DNA from: Chloroflexota bacterium
GTDB lineage: Bacteria > Chloroflexota > Anaerolineae > Anaerolineales > Anaerolineaceae
Direction of reading: 5' to 3'
NCBI GenBank assembly: GCA_012800995.1
Contig: JAAZIH010000197.1
Coordinates: 1 to 17,103 of the forward strand
DNA length: 17,103 bases
Position 1 is the stretch's first letter. Every line of letters starts with the position of its first letter. Below, one piece after another: positions 1-7,745 of this stretch. The notes beneath the pieces are model-generated. The model did no database searches. It saw only the letters and a program-made list of their open reading frames with translations, and was not told the DNA's origin. Made by a program: the position numbers and the translations under genes.

Positions 1-124
1 AACGCTGCTCCAAACCAAACTGCAATATGAGTATTTCATAAACTTTTGATCATGAAAAAAGTCCCCTTGCGTAATAAATCATCGCAGATAATTTTGCTAT
101 TACATAACAACCGCGCCTTTCTCC

Positions 125-146
125 AAGCCATACACAAGCCATACAC
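125..146. repeat. Perfect 11-bp tandem duplication
   Basis: The unit AAGCCATACAC occurs twice head to tail at 125-135 and 136-146 with no mismatch. Two copies are enough to arise by replication slippage, and no function is evident. Confidence 0.8.
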
Positions 147-187
147 TTTGCTTAATCTCAGCGAACTCTGATTTCTGCACCTTAAAT

Positions 188-231
188 CCCTGGCAAAGCC
201 TGAATTTATAGCCCAATGCCAAGGTGTTTTT
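188..231 (+). terminator. Weak candidate terminator
   Basis: An arm at 188-195 pairs with 217-224 over eight positions with one mismatch, and a short T run follows at 227-231. The loop is long (21 nt) and no plus-strand gene is visible to its left, so this is only a possibility. It would serve a gene lying outside the window. Confidence 0.2.
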
Positions 232-285
232 ATAGGTTTATTTTTTGTGTATTTAGAAAAATCAGACCTTCAAGTTGCGATGAAA

Positions 286-2157
286 CTAAGGTAAAACACA
301 CCCTATCTCGCCAATATCCTCAAATCGGATATCTTCAGGCAAGTCTAAATTAGGTGAAGCCAACCAAACACGCAGTTGTGGCATCAAAGGAAGCGCTGGC
401 ACATGTTGCTCCATAACTTCCTTTGCGTAATTGCCTCCCATCGCGCAAGCAAAATCAAAAGACCCATCATTTAAACCAGCAATATTTGTGCCAATCCAAT
501 AATTGTTTGCGTGTGGAATTTGGCCGCTATTGTAGAGTTCGCATAATGGATAATCCAATTGACCCCAGTTGACAATCGCCATATCAAATTGCCGCCCGAA
601 AAGCGGAGCTTCTGGCCCGGGCGCATAGAGTTGCGCTGCCGGTATGCTCTGGTGTGTCACCGCGATACCACACTCTGCCAATTGTTCAACTACTCTTGTA
701 GCAATAGCATGACTTTGCGCGCTTTGTCCGCTCAATAGGGTCACCTCAAAAGCTGTGCCATCCTCAACTCCAAGCACCCCACTTGCCACTCGCGTACCAG
801 CAGATCCATTTGGTAAAACCCAGCCTGCTTCCGTCAATGCAACTTTGGGGTTAGCAATTATAGACAGAGGCATGAGCGTTTCGATATCTACATCCGAAGG
901 GAGGTTTGAAGCAATCCATTCCTTGTTTAGCAATGATGCGGTGAGATTGGGCTCAATTAAACAAGCGGCTACGGCTTGCCTGATTGTTTGGTCGCCAAAA
1001 AAGTTCGCACGATTTACCGTGCCAAGGTTAGAGTCAAGAGCAAAAGCATCCTCCGCTGTCCTAATTCCAAAGACCAGTTGCTCAGTCAGTTCAAAATCTT
1101 CAATAACCAGCTGGTATTTGGCAGTTAAGTCGTTTAGACGTGTTTCATCCAGACTTTCAAGCTGGTAGCTTTTATCTAATATCTGGCATTCATCCTGTTC
1201 AAGCATGGATAGTGCCTGTTCAAAATCAGAGACAACGATAAAGTTTAGGAACTCAAATTCAGCTTGGAGCGTATCAGCATGGAAATAGTTGGGATTTTTC
1301 TCAAAAGCAAACTGCGCGCCTTTCTGCCAATCGCTTATTCGCCAGGCACCCCAGCCAGGTGGTGTTAGTGATGCCATTGGATGATTGAGCAAGTCTTCAT
1401 CTGGTAAAGTTTCAAAGATATGCGCGGGTAAAGGCTTCCAAAAAAACAGCATGGCGTCTGAAGCGATAAACCCCGGGATACCCGTCCAGCGAAGTGTGTG
1501 TTCATCAATCGCTTCTAAGTTGGCAGTACGGTCAAGCGCCCATTGCTCACTGGGCAAACCTAATCGACGTGCCAGATGATAGGAATAGAGCACATCATGC
1601 GCGGTTAGAGGCGTGCCATCAGACCATAACTGATTATCATATAGCCTATATATAATAGTAGAGCGTTTCATTTCAAGCGCAAGGTCTGTATCCCAGACGG
1701 TGATTTCATTCTGCCCTGCGGCAAAAACCCGCGTTCCTCGTTTCAGCACTTGCACGGTACCATCAGCAGCCAAAACCATCATGCCTTGTTCAAGCGTTAC
1801 GGCTTCCTGGCTAATATCCTCGGCGTCGTCTTGTCCAGGGATAGATTGCAATAAAGCGCTTCCGTCATGATGCCCATAAAGCGCGGCGAATATGCTCTCC
1901 TTGCTTAATGAATTTCGCCCATCATAACGATACAAGCTGGCCGGCTCGCTGGCAATACACACGTTTAAAACGCTTGGAGCTGGTTCTGTTTCAGTCGCGG
2001 TTGGCTCAGAAACTACTGGGGACTCTGTTTCCCCCACACCTGGTGATGATGGTAATGGCGGGGTTAGGGTTTTGTCTATTTCAGGTTTACAAGAAGCCAA
2101 AACAAGCGCGATAATCGTTATAAAAAGCATTGATCTCAAAAAAGGGCTAATCTTCAT
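286..2157 (-). CDS. ABC transporter solute-binding lipoprotein (peptide/nickel family, SBP_bac_5)
   Basis: Probable extracytoplasmic receptor for an oligopeptide-type ABC importer; the substrate cannot be told from sequence. The 623-residue protein starts with a lipoprotein signal peptide ending in lipobox LASC (Cys23), then a Thr/Pro/Glu-rich linker. Family hallmarks follow: WSDGTPLTAHDVLYSY in the first third, then GWGAWRISDWQKGAQFAFEKNPNYF-type sequence. The start is the second of two adjacent ATGs, because GAAGAGG then lies 6 nt upstream; the first (2160) would leave only 3 nt. Longer upstream starts would place charged residues before the signal peptide. The start overlaps the end of rsgA by 11 bp, implying translational coupling. 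It is the last gene of the minus operon, and no permease or ATPase gene lies nearby, so its transporter must be encoded elsewhere or it has another role. The family call is firm, the ligand is unknown. Confidence 0.88.
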   Translation of the reverse strand: MKISPFLRSMLFITIIALVLASCKPEIDKTLTPPLPSSPGVGETESPVVSEPTATETEPAPSVLNVCIASEPASLYRYDGRNSLSKESIFAALYGHHDGSALLQSIPGQDDAEDISQEAVTLEQGMMVLAADGTVQVLKRGTRVFAAGQNEITVWDTDLALEMKRSTIIYRLYDNQLWSDGTPLTAHDVLYSYHLARRLGLPSEQWALDRTANLEAIDEHTLRWTGIPGFIASDAMLFFWKPLPAHIFETLPDEDLLNHPMASLTPPGWGAWRISDWQKGAQFAFEKNPNYFHADTLQAEFEFLNFIVVSDFEQALSMLEQDECQILDKSYQLESLDETRLNDLTAKYQLVIEDFELTEQLVFGIRTAEDAFALDSNLGTVNRANFFGDQTIRQAVAACLIEPNLTASLLNKEWIASNLPSDVDIETLMPLSIIANPKVALTEAGWVLPNGSAGTRVASGVLGVEDGTAFEVTLLSGQSAQSHAIATRVVEQLAECGIAVTHQSIPAAQLYAPGPEAPLFGRQFDMAIVNWGQLDYPLCELYNSGQIPHANNYWIGTNIAGLNDGSFDFACAMGGNYAKEVMEQHVPALPLMPQLRVWLASPNLDLPEDIRFEDIGEIGCVLP

Positions 2158-3103
2158 CATTGTCCTCTTCAAAATAATCATCCTGAGCCTGACCAAAACG
2201 CAATCGCAAATAAGAATCATAGCGATGCGGATGAATCTTGCCGCTCTCGCTGGCTTCTCTCACAGCGCAGCCAGGTTCATGACTGTGCGTGCAGTCATTA
2301 AACTGGCAGTAGGGCACCAACGGTGCGATTTCTATAAAATAGGCATCAAGCTCTTCGCCTTCAATGTCCCAAAGCGCGACTGTACGCAACCCAGGCACAT
2401 CAGCGATATATCCGCCTTCAGGTAAAGGAATCAGTTGCTTTACCTGGGTAGTGTGTTTGCCTTTACCCACACCAGCCTGGCTCACCTCGCCAACCTCCAG
2501 GTTGACACCCGGAATAGTGGCATTAATCAAGCTGCTTTTTCCCACCCCACTGGGACCAGCCAGGGTGCTGAGCTTGCCAGCAAAAGCCTCCCGTAGTTCC
2601 GCGCTTCCCTGTCCTGTTTTCGCGCTGGCATAGATAACCTGATAGCCGATATCTTCATACATGCCAAAAATATCTCTGGCTGCTTCAAGTCCTATTAAAT
2701 CAACCTTGTTAGCGACGATGATTGAGGGAATATGCGCCCGTTCAGCAACCACCAAAAATCGGTCCAACATTCGCAAGCGTGGTTCTGGGTTTGACACCGC
2801 AAAAACGAAGAAAGCCTGATCTGGATTGGCAAGAATAATCTGTTGATACTCATAATTAACTCCGGAAAGCTGCCTTGAGAGCACGCTATGCCGTGGCAGC
2901 ACTTCTTCAATGCGCCCTGTACCGTCTTTCTGCGGAGCGACCATCACCTGGTCACCCACCGCCACCAGATCACCCTCCGCGCGACCACGCCGCAAACGCC
3001 CACGGACGCGACAGGGATAGTCGCCTGACTCAGTGCGCACGGTCATCCAACCGGCTTGCGAGTGAATGACCAGTCCTTGTAACAGTTCTTGCGTTCCACT
3101 CAA
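2147..3103 (-). CDS. rsgA: Ribosome small-subunit-dependent GTPase A (RsgA/YjeQ)
   Basis: Circularly permuted GTPase that helps late 30S subunit maturation. The 318-residue protein has an N-terminal OB-fold region (about 1-80), then GTPase motifs in permuted order: G4 NKVD (132-135), SAK-type G5 (160-162), G1 GPSGVGKSS (183-191), G2 GKHTT (215-219) and G3 DVPG (235-238). A C-terminal zinc-binding segment has C266, C271, H273 and C279. The tail is very acidic (EEDNDED). The start codon is TTG, with AGAGGA 7 nt upstream inside the end of the PBP gene. The first ATG is at codon 20, too far in because it would remove the first OB-fold strand. The gap from the PBP stop is 3 bp, and the downstream solute-binding lipoprotein gene overlaps the end by 11 bp. 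Length and motifs are typical, so the identification is secure. Confidence 0.96.
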   Translation of the reverse strand: MSGTQELLQGLVIHSQAGWMTVRTESGDYPCRVRGRLRRGRAEGDLVAVGDQVMVAPQKDGTGRIEEVLPRHSVLSRQLSGVNYEYQQIILANPDQAFFVFAVSNPEPRLRMLDRFLVVAERAHIPSIIVANKVDLIGLEAARDIFGMYEDIGYQVIYASAKTGQGSAELREAFAGKLSTLAGPSGVGKSSLINATIPGVNLEVGEVSQAGVGKGKHTTQVKQLIPLPEGGYIADVPGLRTVALWDIEGEELDAYFIEIAPLVPYCQFNDCTHSHEPGCAVREASESGKIHPHRYDSYLRLRFGQAQDDYFEEDNDED

Positions 3104-3106
3104 GAG

Positions 3107-5296
3107 CTATTCCTCTTCTTCTAGAGCTTCATAGGGGCGTTTTTCCCATGGCAAAGTGCCACCAGGATCATCCGCGTTTGAAAAGTAAAGTGAGACCGCT
3201 CGCCTGAACAGCGGAGCTGCCATTTCTGAACCTTCGCCCCCATATTCCAAAATAACCGCTACAGCGATATCAGGTTTATCGGGGTCATTATTAAATGTGT
3301 AGCCAATAAACCAGGCATGTGGCTTACCTAAAGAGGTTTCGGCTGTACCCGTTTTTCCAGCTAATTTCCCTGGAAAACGCTCAAACTGAAAAGCCGCGGT
3401 ACCGCTGGGATTACGAATAACCCGAATCATTCCATCTTGTATAGCTTCAAGATTTTCTGGCAAGGTATCCACCTGACGAATTAGTTCAGGTTCTGTGAAA
3501 GCAAAAATGGGATCCTCACCCATAAAACCAATGCGGTCAATCAGCGTAGGACGGTGCAGATAACCACCATTGCCAATCGCGGCAGCAAAGTTGGCAGCTT
3601 GTAAGGCGCTGATTTGCAAGGTGCTTTGACCGATGGCCATCTGGAAGTAATCAAAAGCATTATCGGGATAATTTACTGCGCCTTCAAACTCTTCAATTTC
3701 GATGCCCGTTTTCGCGCCCAAACCATAGGTAAAGGCCTCATCTGGGATTGAGGTAGTATAGCCATCGTTCCATAAGGTTAGGCCAATGTGCCAGAACCAA
3801 GGGTTACAAGAGCGCATTAAGCCTTCAACTAAGGTGAGGTCACCATCCGAAGCAAAACCCCGGGTGTAAGTCCAGTTATCACCAACCCAACCCTGATACT
3901 CTGTCCATTGGCTATCACAGCGATACACCCTATCGGGTGTAAACACACCCGTCTGCAATGCTGCTGCCATGGAGATGACCTTGAAAATGGAGCCTGGCGC
4001 GTAAACACCTTGTGAAGCACGATTATATAAGGGCTTCTGCGAGTCCTGAATAAGATCTGATACTTCATAATGAGTATGGATGAGGGGATTAAAAATATTA
4101 GGGTCAAAACCCGGACTTGAAACCATCGCCAATACACGACTGGTATCTCGTTCGAGCACAACCACCGCACCAACCTTATCACCCATGGAGCGCTGCAACC
4201 AGTACTGCAAGCGACTATCAATGGTCGTTGTAATGGAATAGGCCGGTTTAGCTTCGGTCGACGCTAACTTTGTAACAATTCTGCCCTCTTTGTCTTTCAC
4301 ATAAAGGTCCGCACCACGCGTGCCAGCAAGATACTTTTCACCCCACAACTCCAGACCACTGGCACCAACGGTCTCATCCACTTTGTAACCCAGGCGTTGG
4401 TATTTTTCCTGGTTTTCGGCAGAGATACCCAGCATATACCCAGTTACATGAGGAGCAATGCCATTGTCATAATAAAACCGAGACTTAAAAGGCTGCAAAT
4501 AAAGCCCATCGAATTTATCAATAGTCGAGCTGTTTTCCGCGGCAAGATCCGCTGAGATATCACCAATCGCTACTGACCATTCCGGCTGGGCATAAGCATA
4601 CTTTCGTTTTACGCCGTCAATGGTTTGGTTGGTGATTCCTGCTAAAAAAGCGACCAAATCATCTTCCTGACTGGGATTTATTTTGCCTGGAATGATGGTT
4701 AGAGATACCGCGTCTGTATGCGCTACCATGGGATAGTTATTAGAGGCATCTGACGAGTAGATATTCCCGCGGGTTGGAATGGTGAGCACAAGTTCGAGAT
4801 AATTGCCGTCCGCCAGTTCCGGGAGCATCATGACAGGATCCCAATTGATTTTCCACTCTCCATTTTCGAGCTGCAGGTTCATCAAAGTATCGCGCTCCAG
4901 GTTTCCAATCAGATTGGTAGTGTATTGAATGCGATAGCTTACCTGCGCCGCGTTTGTGCTAAGCAAATTGGATAAAAGTTGGAAAGATACCGTTTTCATC
5001 GTCAAATCAGCCGCGGTTTTCTTGTGTCGGGCGGTGAAATCTTCAAGGCTATAGGTCGTTTTGGCAGGATAGGTCAAATACTCGTACATCGCTGAGTAAT
5101 CTTCAGCCACCCAGTGATGAAAATACTCATTAGCGAGCTCTTCCACGTTGGGTAAATCATCGCGTGAGACCATAGGGCTGGGTAAGGTGGGAGTATCTTC
5201 CGGAATTATCGTCTCAACCGCCGGTGTGTTTCCATTCAGATTACACGCGCTAAGTAAAAAACTAAAGATGATAAAGAGAAATATTAATCGTTTCAT
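3107..5296 (-). CDS. Class B penicillin-binding protein with NTF2-like (MecA_N) domain, lipoprotein
   Basis: Peptidoglycan DD-transpeptidase that cross-links stem peptides outside the membrane. The 729 residues run: lipoprotein signal with lipobox LSAC (Cys18); an NTF2-like N-terminal domain (about 45-165, ending NGEWKINWDP, comparable to PBP2a of Staphylococcus); a dimerisation/linker domain with a TRGNI motif; and a C-terminal transpeptidase domain. All three active-site motifs are intact: S436-I-F-K439, S496-C-N498 and K648-T-G-T. The start at 5296 was chosen because its ATG shares the ATGA with the maf stop, a classic coupling overlap, and because it places the signal peptide at the N terminus. 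An in-frame start at 5383 would add 29 residues before the signal. The usual class B anchor is an uncleaved membrane helix, while here the sequence suggests a lipid anchor. It may be a PBP2a-like or MrdA-like enzyme. Beta-lactam sensitivity cannot be inferred. Confidence 0.92.
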   Translation of the reverse strand: MKRLIFLFIIFSFLLSACNLNGNTPAVETIIPEDTPTLPSPMVSRDDLPNVEELANEYFHHWVAEDYSAMYEYLTYPAKTTYSLEDFTARHKKTAADLTMKTVSFQLLSNLLSTNAAQVSYRIQYTTNLIGNLERDTLMNLQLENGEWKINWDPVMMLPELADGNYLELVLTIPTRGNIYSSDASNNYPMVAHTDAVSLTIIPGKINPSQEDDLVAFLAGITNQTIDGVKRKYAYAQPEWSVAIGDISADLAAENSSTIDKFDGLYLQPFKSRFYYDNGIAPHVTGYMLGISAENQEKYQRLGYKVDETVGASGLELWGEKYLAGTRGADLYVKDKEGRIVTKLASTEAKPAYSITTTIDSRLQYWLQRSMGDKVGAVVVLERDTSRVLAMVSSPGFDPNIFNPLIHTHYEVSDLIQDSQKPLYNRASQGVYAPGSIFKVISMAAALQTGVFTPDRVYRCDSQWTEYQGWVGDNWTYTRGFASDGDLTLVEGLMRSCNPWFWHIGLTLWNDGYTTSIPDEAFTYGLGAKTGIEIEEFEGAVNYPDNAFDYFQMAIGQSTLQISALQAANFAAAIGNGGYLHRPTLIDRIGFMGEDPIFAFTEPELIRQVDTLPENLEAIQDGMIRVIRNPSGTAAFQFERFPGKLAGKTGTAETSLGKPHAWFIGYTFNNDPDKPDIAVAVILEYGGEGSEMAAPLFRRAVSLYFSNADDPGGTLPWEKRPYEALEEEE

Positions 5297-6000
5297 AGGG
5301 GCCAGCCTGTTCCACGTTGACAATTCATGTTTTGTAAAATAGTTGGGTAATAAGTACATTTTGCTTTGGTGTATCTTTGACAAGCTTCAGGCAAGTCATC
5401 GGACAAAGGCAAGGTTTTTTGTTCAAACAGACTGCAGAGACTACATAAGGGTAATCCCATCACATTGGCATAACAGCCTTCAATGCGCTCAACGGGATTG
5501 AAGACTTCGTCCTGAATAGCGTAACCGCCCGCTTTATCGTGGTAAGTGCCCATATATATGTAGGAGGCTTGCTCTTCAGCTGACCAGTCGCGCATATAAA
5601 CGATGGTTTCGCAAATTGTCTGCAAGCTTTCTCCACTTGAAACATCGCGCAAAACCAAGGCGGTGTAAACCCGATGGGGCTTGCCGCAAAGGATAGAAAG
5701 CGTTTGCTCAGCCTCTTCGTCATTGGATGGTTTTCCGAGCAGCTCGTCATTAATCTCGACAATCGTATCCGCAGCAAGCAAGATTTCGCCAGGGTAAGAA
5801 GCAACATGATCCGCTTTAGCTTTTGCCAGGGCGAGAACATAGTCGCGTGTGCTTTGATGACCCTTTTTGGGCTCCAAAAAGTTACCCGGGCGGGTTTCAA
5901 AAGGTGTGCCCATCAAAGCTAATAATTCCTTCCGTCGCGGAGAAGCGGAAGCCAAAATCAAATTAATCTTTTTATCCATACGTGAAAATGATTCTAACAT
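5293..6000 (-). CDS. maf: Maf-family nucleoside triphosphate pyrophosphatase with Cys-rich C-terminal tail
   Basis: House-cleaning enzyme that hydrolyses non-canonical or modified NTPs (dTTP/UTP-type or m7GTP-type) to the monophosphate. Signature residues are present: SASPRR (18-23), the AADTIV loop with catalytic-site Asp78, and GKP at 89-91. Family members are usually about 190-200 residues. This one has 235, the last 40 forming an extension with three cysteines (207, 215, 227), added to three just before it (176, 186, 189). The ATG at 6000 is preceded by a modest GGTGA 9 nt upstream. A second Met at residue 8 is also possible but has no ribosome binding site. The gene ends in an ATGA overlap with the PBP start and follows the RNase Z gene by 42 bp. 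Family assignment is secure; the subtype and the role of the tail are not. Confidence 0.93.
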   Translation of the reverse strand: MLESFSRMDKKINLILASASPRRKELLALMGTPFETRPGNFLEPKKGHQSTRDYVLALAKAKADHVASYPGEILLAADTIVEINDELLGKPSNDEEAEQTLSILCGKPHRVYTALVLRDVSSGESLQTICETIVYMRDWSAEEQASYIYMGTYHDKAGGYAIQDEVFNPVERIEGCYANVMGLPLCSLCSLFEQKTLPLSDDLPEACQRYTKAKCTYYPTILQNMNCQRGTGWPL

Positions 6001-6042
6001 GAATCAAGGTCACCAGTATTTGCGCGGTCAACGCCCTGGTTT

Positions 6043-6966
6043 TTAGTCATGATCAGCTTTTATCTGAAAGCTGTCAAAATCAGCTGCCAGATAAGTATTG
6101 GGAAAAACCGCCTGGGCTTCTGCCAAAATTGCTTCATCTCTGTATCGGCGCGAGACATGGTTTAGTATCAGCATCTTCGCGCCAGCAGCTTTTGCCAACA
6201 AGGCGCTTTGCTCCGCGGTGGAATGACCAAATTGCTGTGCCATTTCAGCCTCTTCGGTCAGATAGGTCGCTTCAGTTACAATCGCGTCAGCATCACGCAA
6301 ATAGTCTATGAGTTTAAAAGGTTTCCCTACATCCCCCACCACCACCAACTTAGTGCCGGGCCTTGTCTCGCCTAAAACCATATCTGGACTGATGACTCTT
6401 CCATCTTGCAAGGTTATTGTTTTGCCCTGCACCAAATCCTTGCGCCAGGGCCCGGGCGGAATGTTGAGCTCTTCAGCCACATCAGCCATGAATGGACGAT
6501 GAGAAAACTCTTCAAAAACATAACCAAGCGATGAAGAACCACGATGTTCCACCGGAAAAGCACTTATCTGAAATTTCTCAGCGCTAAAGATCACTCCTGG
6601 GCGAATTTCAAGCAGATTCAGCGGCATCCCAGGATCTTGTCCGCGCAAAACGACACCATAGAGCAGGTCATGCACGCGGTCGAGTGTGTGACGGGTACCA
6701 TAAATGTTGACTTCTTCAATTGCTTCCCAGCGCATAAAAGTAGAAAGCAAGCCTGCCAGTCCTAAGATATGGTCAAGATGTCCATGAGTCAGCAGAATAT
6801 GATTCAGCCGTTTAAAGCCGATTCCCGAACGCAAAATCTGGCGCTGAGTGCCTTCGCCGCAATCCACCATAAAGCGATATTCATCGTGCATCACGACCAA
6901 TGAAGACAAACCCCGGCGTATAGAAGGCGCCGAGGCCGAGGTGCCTAAAAAGACGAGGTCAAACAA
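6043..6966 (-). CDS. rnz: Ribonuclease Z (tRNA 3' processing endonuclease)
   Basis: Zinc endonuclease of the metallo-beta-lactamase fold that trims the 3' end of tRNA precursors. The 307-residue length is typical of the short bacterial form. It begins with the beta-strand LVFLGTSAS, then CGEGTQRQ (36-43), the metal motif THGHLDH (60-66), EHRGSSSLGY, a GDVG Asp region, FGHSTAEQ and the late LNHVSRRY histidine. All expected metal ligands appear present. The start is TTG at 6966, preceded by AGAGGAG with 9 nt spacing; there is no ATG before residue 26, which would delete core sequence. The gene sits 15 bp after the 65-residue membrane protein gene and 42 bp before maf, in the middle of the minus operon. 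The identification is confident. Confidence 0.96.
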   Translation of the reverse strand: MFDLVFLGTSASAPSIRRGLSSLVVMHDEYRFMVDCGEGTQRQILRSGIGFKRLNHILLTHGHLDHILGLAGLLSTFMRWEAIEEVNIYGTRHTLDRVHDLLYGVVLRGQDPGMPLNLLEIRPGVIFSAEKFQISAFPVEHRGSSSLGYVFEEFSHRPFMADVAEELNIPPGPWRKDLVQGKTITLQDGRVISPDMVLGETRPGTKLVVVGDVGKPFKLIDYLRDADAIVTEATYLTEEAEMAQQFGHSTAEQSALLAKAAGAKMLILNHVSRRYRDEAILAEAQAVFPNTYLAADFDSFQIKADHD

Positions 6967-6981
6967 ACTGTGAATCTCCTC

Positions 6982-7179
6982 TTAGCTTTTACCGCCGGTC
7001 AATTGCTTCATAACACTAAAGGCATTCAAGCCCACTTTTATGCTATCTGAACCTGAAAGCGGGAAGCGCCCTTGATTAGCCTCCATTTCCTTTACCAGGT
7101 TTTGTGCCATTTTCAAACCAACCACCGCGCCAACTAATGCGCCTGCGATGATAATCAGCGTTTTTCCAGTTTTATTCAT
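6982..7179 (-). CDS. Small single-pass membrane protein, unknown function
   Basis: A 65-residue protein that I do not recognise beyond a loose resemblance to YtxH-like small membrane proteins. Residues 8-27 form a hydrophobic segment rich in Gly and Ala (LIIIAGALVGAVVGLKMAQ) with a GxxxG-like spacing that could pack against another helix. The remainder is a short soluble tail. A good AAGGA lies 6 nt before the ATG, and the previous gene stops only 3 bp upstream, so the two are almost certainly co-translated. RNase Z starts 15 bp after it. The position between another small membrane protein and RNase Z suggests a paired membrane component, but nothing in the sequence gives a function. Confidence 0.75.
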   Translation of the reverse strand: MNKTGKTLIIIAGALVGAVVGLKMAQNLVKEMEANQGRFPLSGSDSIKVGLNAFSVMKQLTGGKS

Positions 7180-7182
7180 TTT

Positions 7183-7641
7183 TTATCCTTCCGGGCTTAT
7201 TCGATCTTTCAAGCTTTTTCCGACTTGTTTTACTTTCGTGCCAATTTCCTGCACCTGCAACAAAGGCTCAACCGTGCCATCTGCCACTTTGCGCGTGCCT
7301 TCTTCCACCTTCACAACACCGCCAAGAGCTATCTTGCCATACTTTGGCAATTCGCGATTTAATTTGTACAATCCATCGATGGCTTTAACCAACACCCATA
7401 TCAAAAGTAATCCAATCAGCAATGCCAAAAAGAGTACGATGATTAAGGTAATTTGTCCGGCCTTGTAGCCAGCGCCAGTCGGATCTTTGATTGCCAGCAA
7501 AATTGCTACAACCAAAACGACCAACAAGAGCACAGCAGTAACAATAATAGGCAAAATGATCTGCCTGAAGCGTTGCTTCTTCTGCCGTTCCTGGGCTTCG
7601 AGATGCAGGGTTTCAACTTTTAGTTCAGTATTTTCGTCCAT
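7183..7641 (-). CDS. Two-helix membrane protein, unknown function
   Basis: A 152-residue protein heading the operon. A charged N-terminal stretch (1-26, rich in Glu, Gln, Lys, Arg) is followed by two strong hydrophobic segments at about 28-51 (ending in IKD) and 65-87, joined by a short loop. A C-terminal soluble region of about 60 residues carries repeated hydrophobic/charged spacing and could form an amphipathic helix. I recognise no family. The ATG at 7641 has no clear Shine-Dalgarno. TAAAAT lies six bases upstream (7648-7653), so a leaderless transcript is conceivable, though I see no good -35. The next gene begins 3 bp after its stop, which supports a functional pair. The reading frame is long, has good membrane topology and fits the operon spacing, so I believe it is real. 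Confidence 0.75.
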   Translation of the reverse strand: MDENTELKVETLHLEAQERQKKQRFRQIILPIIVTAVLLLVVLVVAILLAIKDPTGAGYKAGQITLIIVLFLALLIGLLLIWVLVKAIDGLYKLNRELPKYGKIALGGVVKVEEGTRKVADGTVEPLLQVQEIGTKVKQVGKSLKDRISPEG

Positions 7642-7708
7642 GCCATAATTTTAGCATGATATGCCCAGCTTTTCATCCCAGAATCCAAAGAATTTAGCTT
7701 TTTTCATT

Positions 7709-7739
7709 TTCACAAATTTCTGCTTTTTTAATGTATAAT
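7709..7739 (+). promoter_or_regulatory. Sigma-70-like promoter facing the hairpin region
   Basis: A consensus -10 TATAAT at 7734-7739 has TTCACA (five of six to consensus) at 7709-7714, with a long 19-bp spacer. Transcription would start near 7746 and run into the stem-loop region upstream of recX. The spacer is longer than ideal, so confidence is moderate. Confidence 0.42.
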
Positions 7740-7745
7740 GGGATT

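Larger units (their letters stand above)
1..285. other. Intergenic end of window, no gene seen
   Basis: No convincing coding frame lies here on either strand. The minus-strand operon ends at 286, and I see no clear intrinsic terminator directly after its last stop codon. The stretch is AT-rich and holds a small tandem repeat (125-146) and one imperfect inverted repeat (188-224), listed separately. Confidence 0.6.

Noticed and set aside
1..39. Minus-strand frame opening toward the window edge (ATG at 39)
   Set aside because: Only 13 codons are visible, with no ribosome binding site, so nothing supports a gene.
5297..5383. Longer PBP reading frame starting at 5383
   Set aside because: It would add 29 residues before a perfect lipoprotein signal and overlap the maf tail; the ATGA overlap at 5296 is a far better start.
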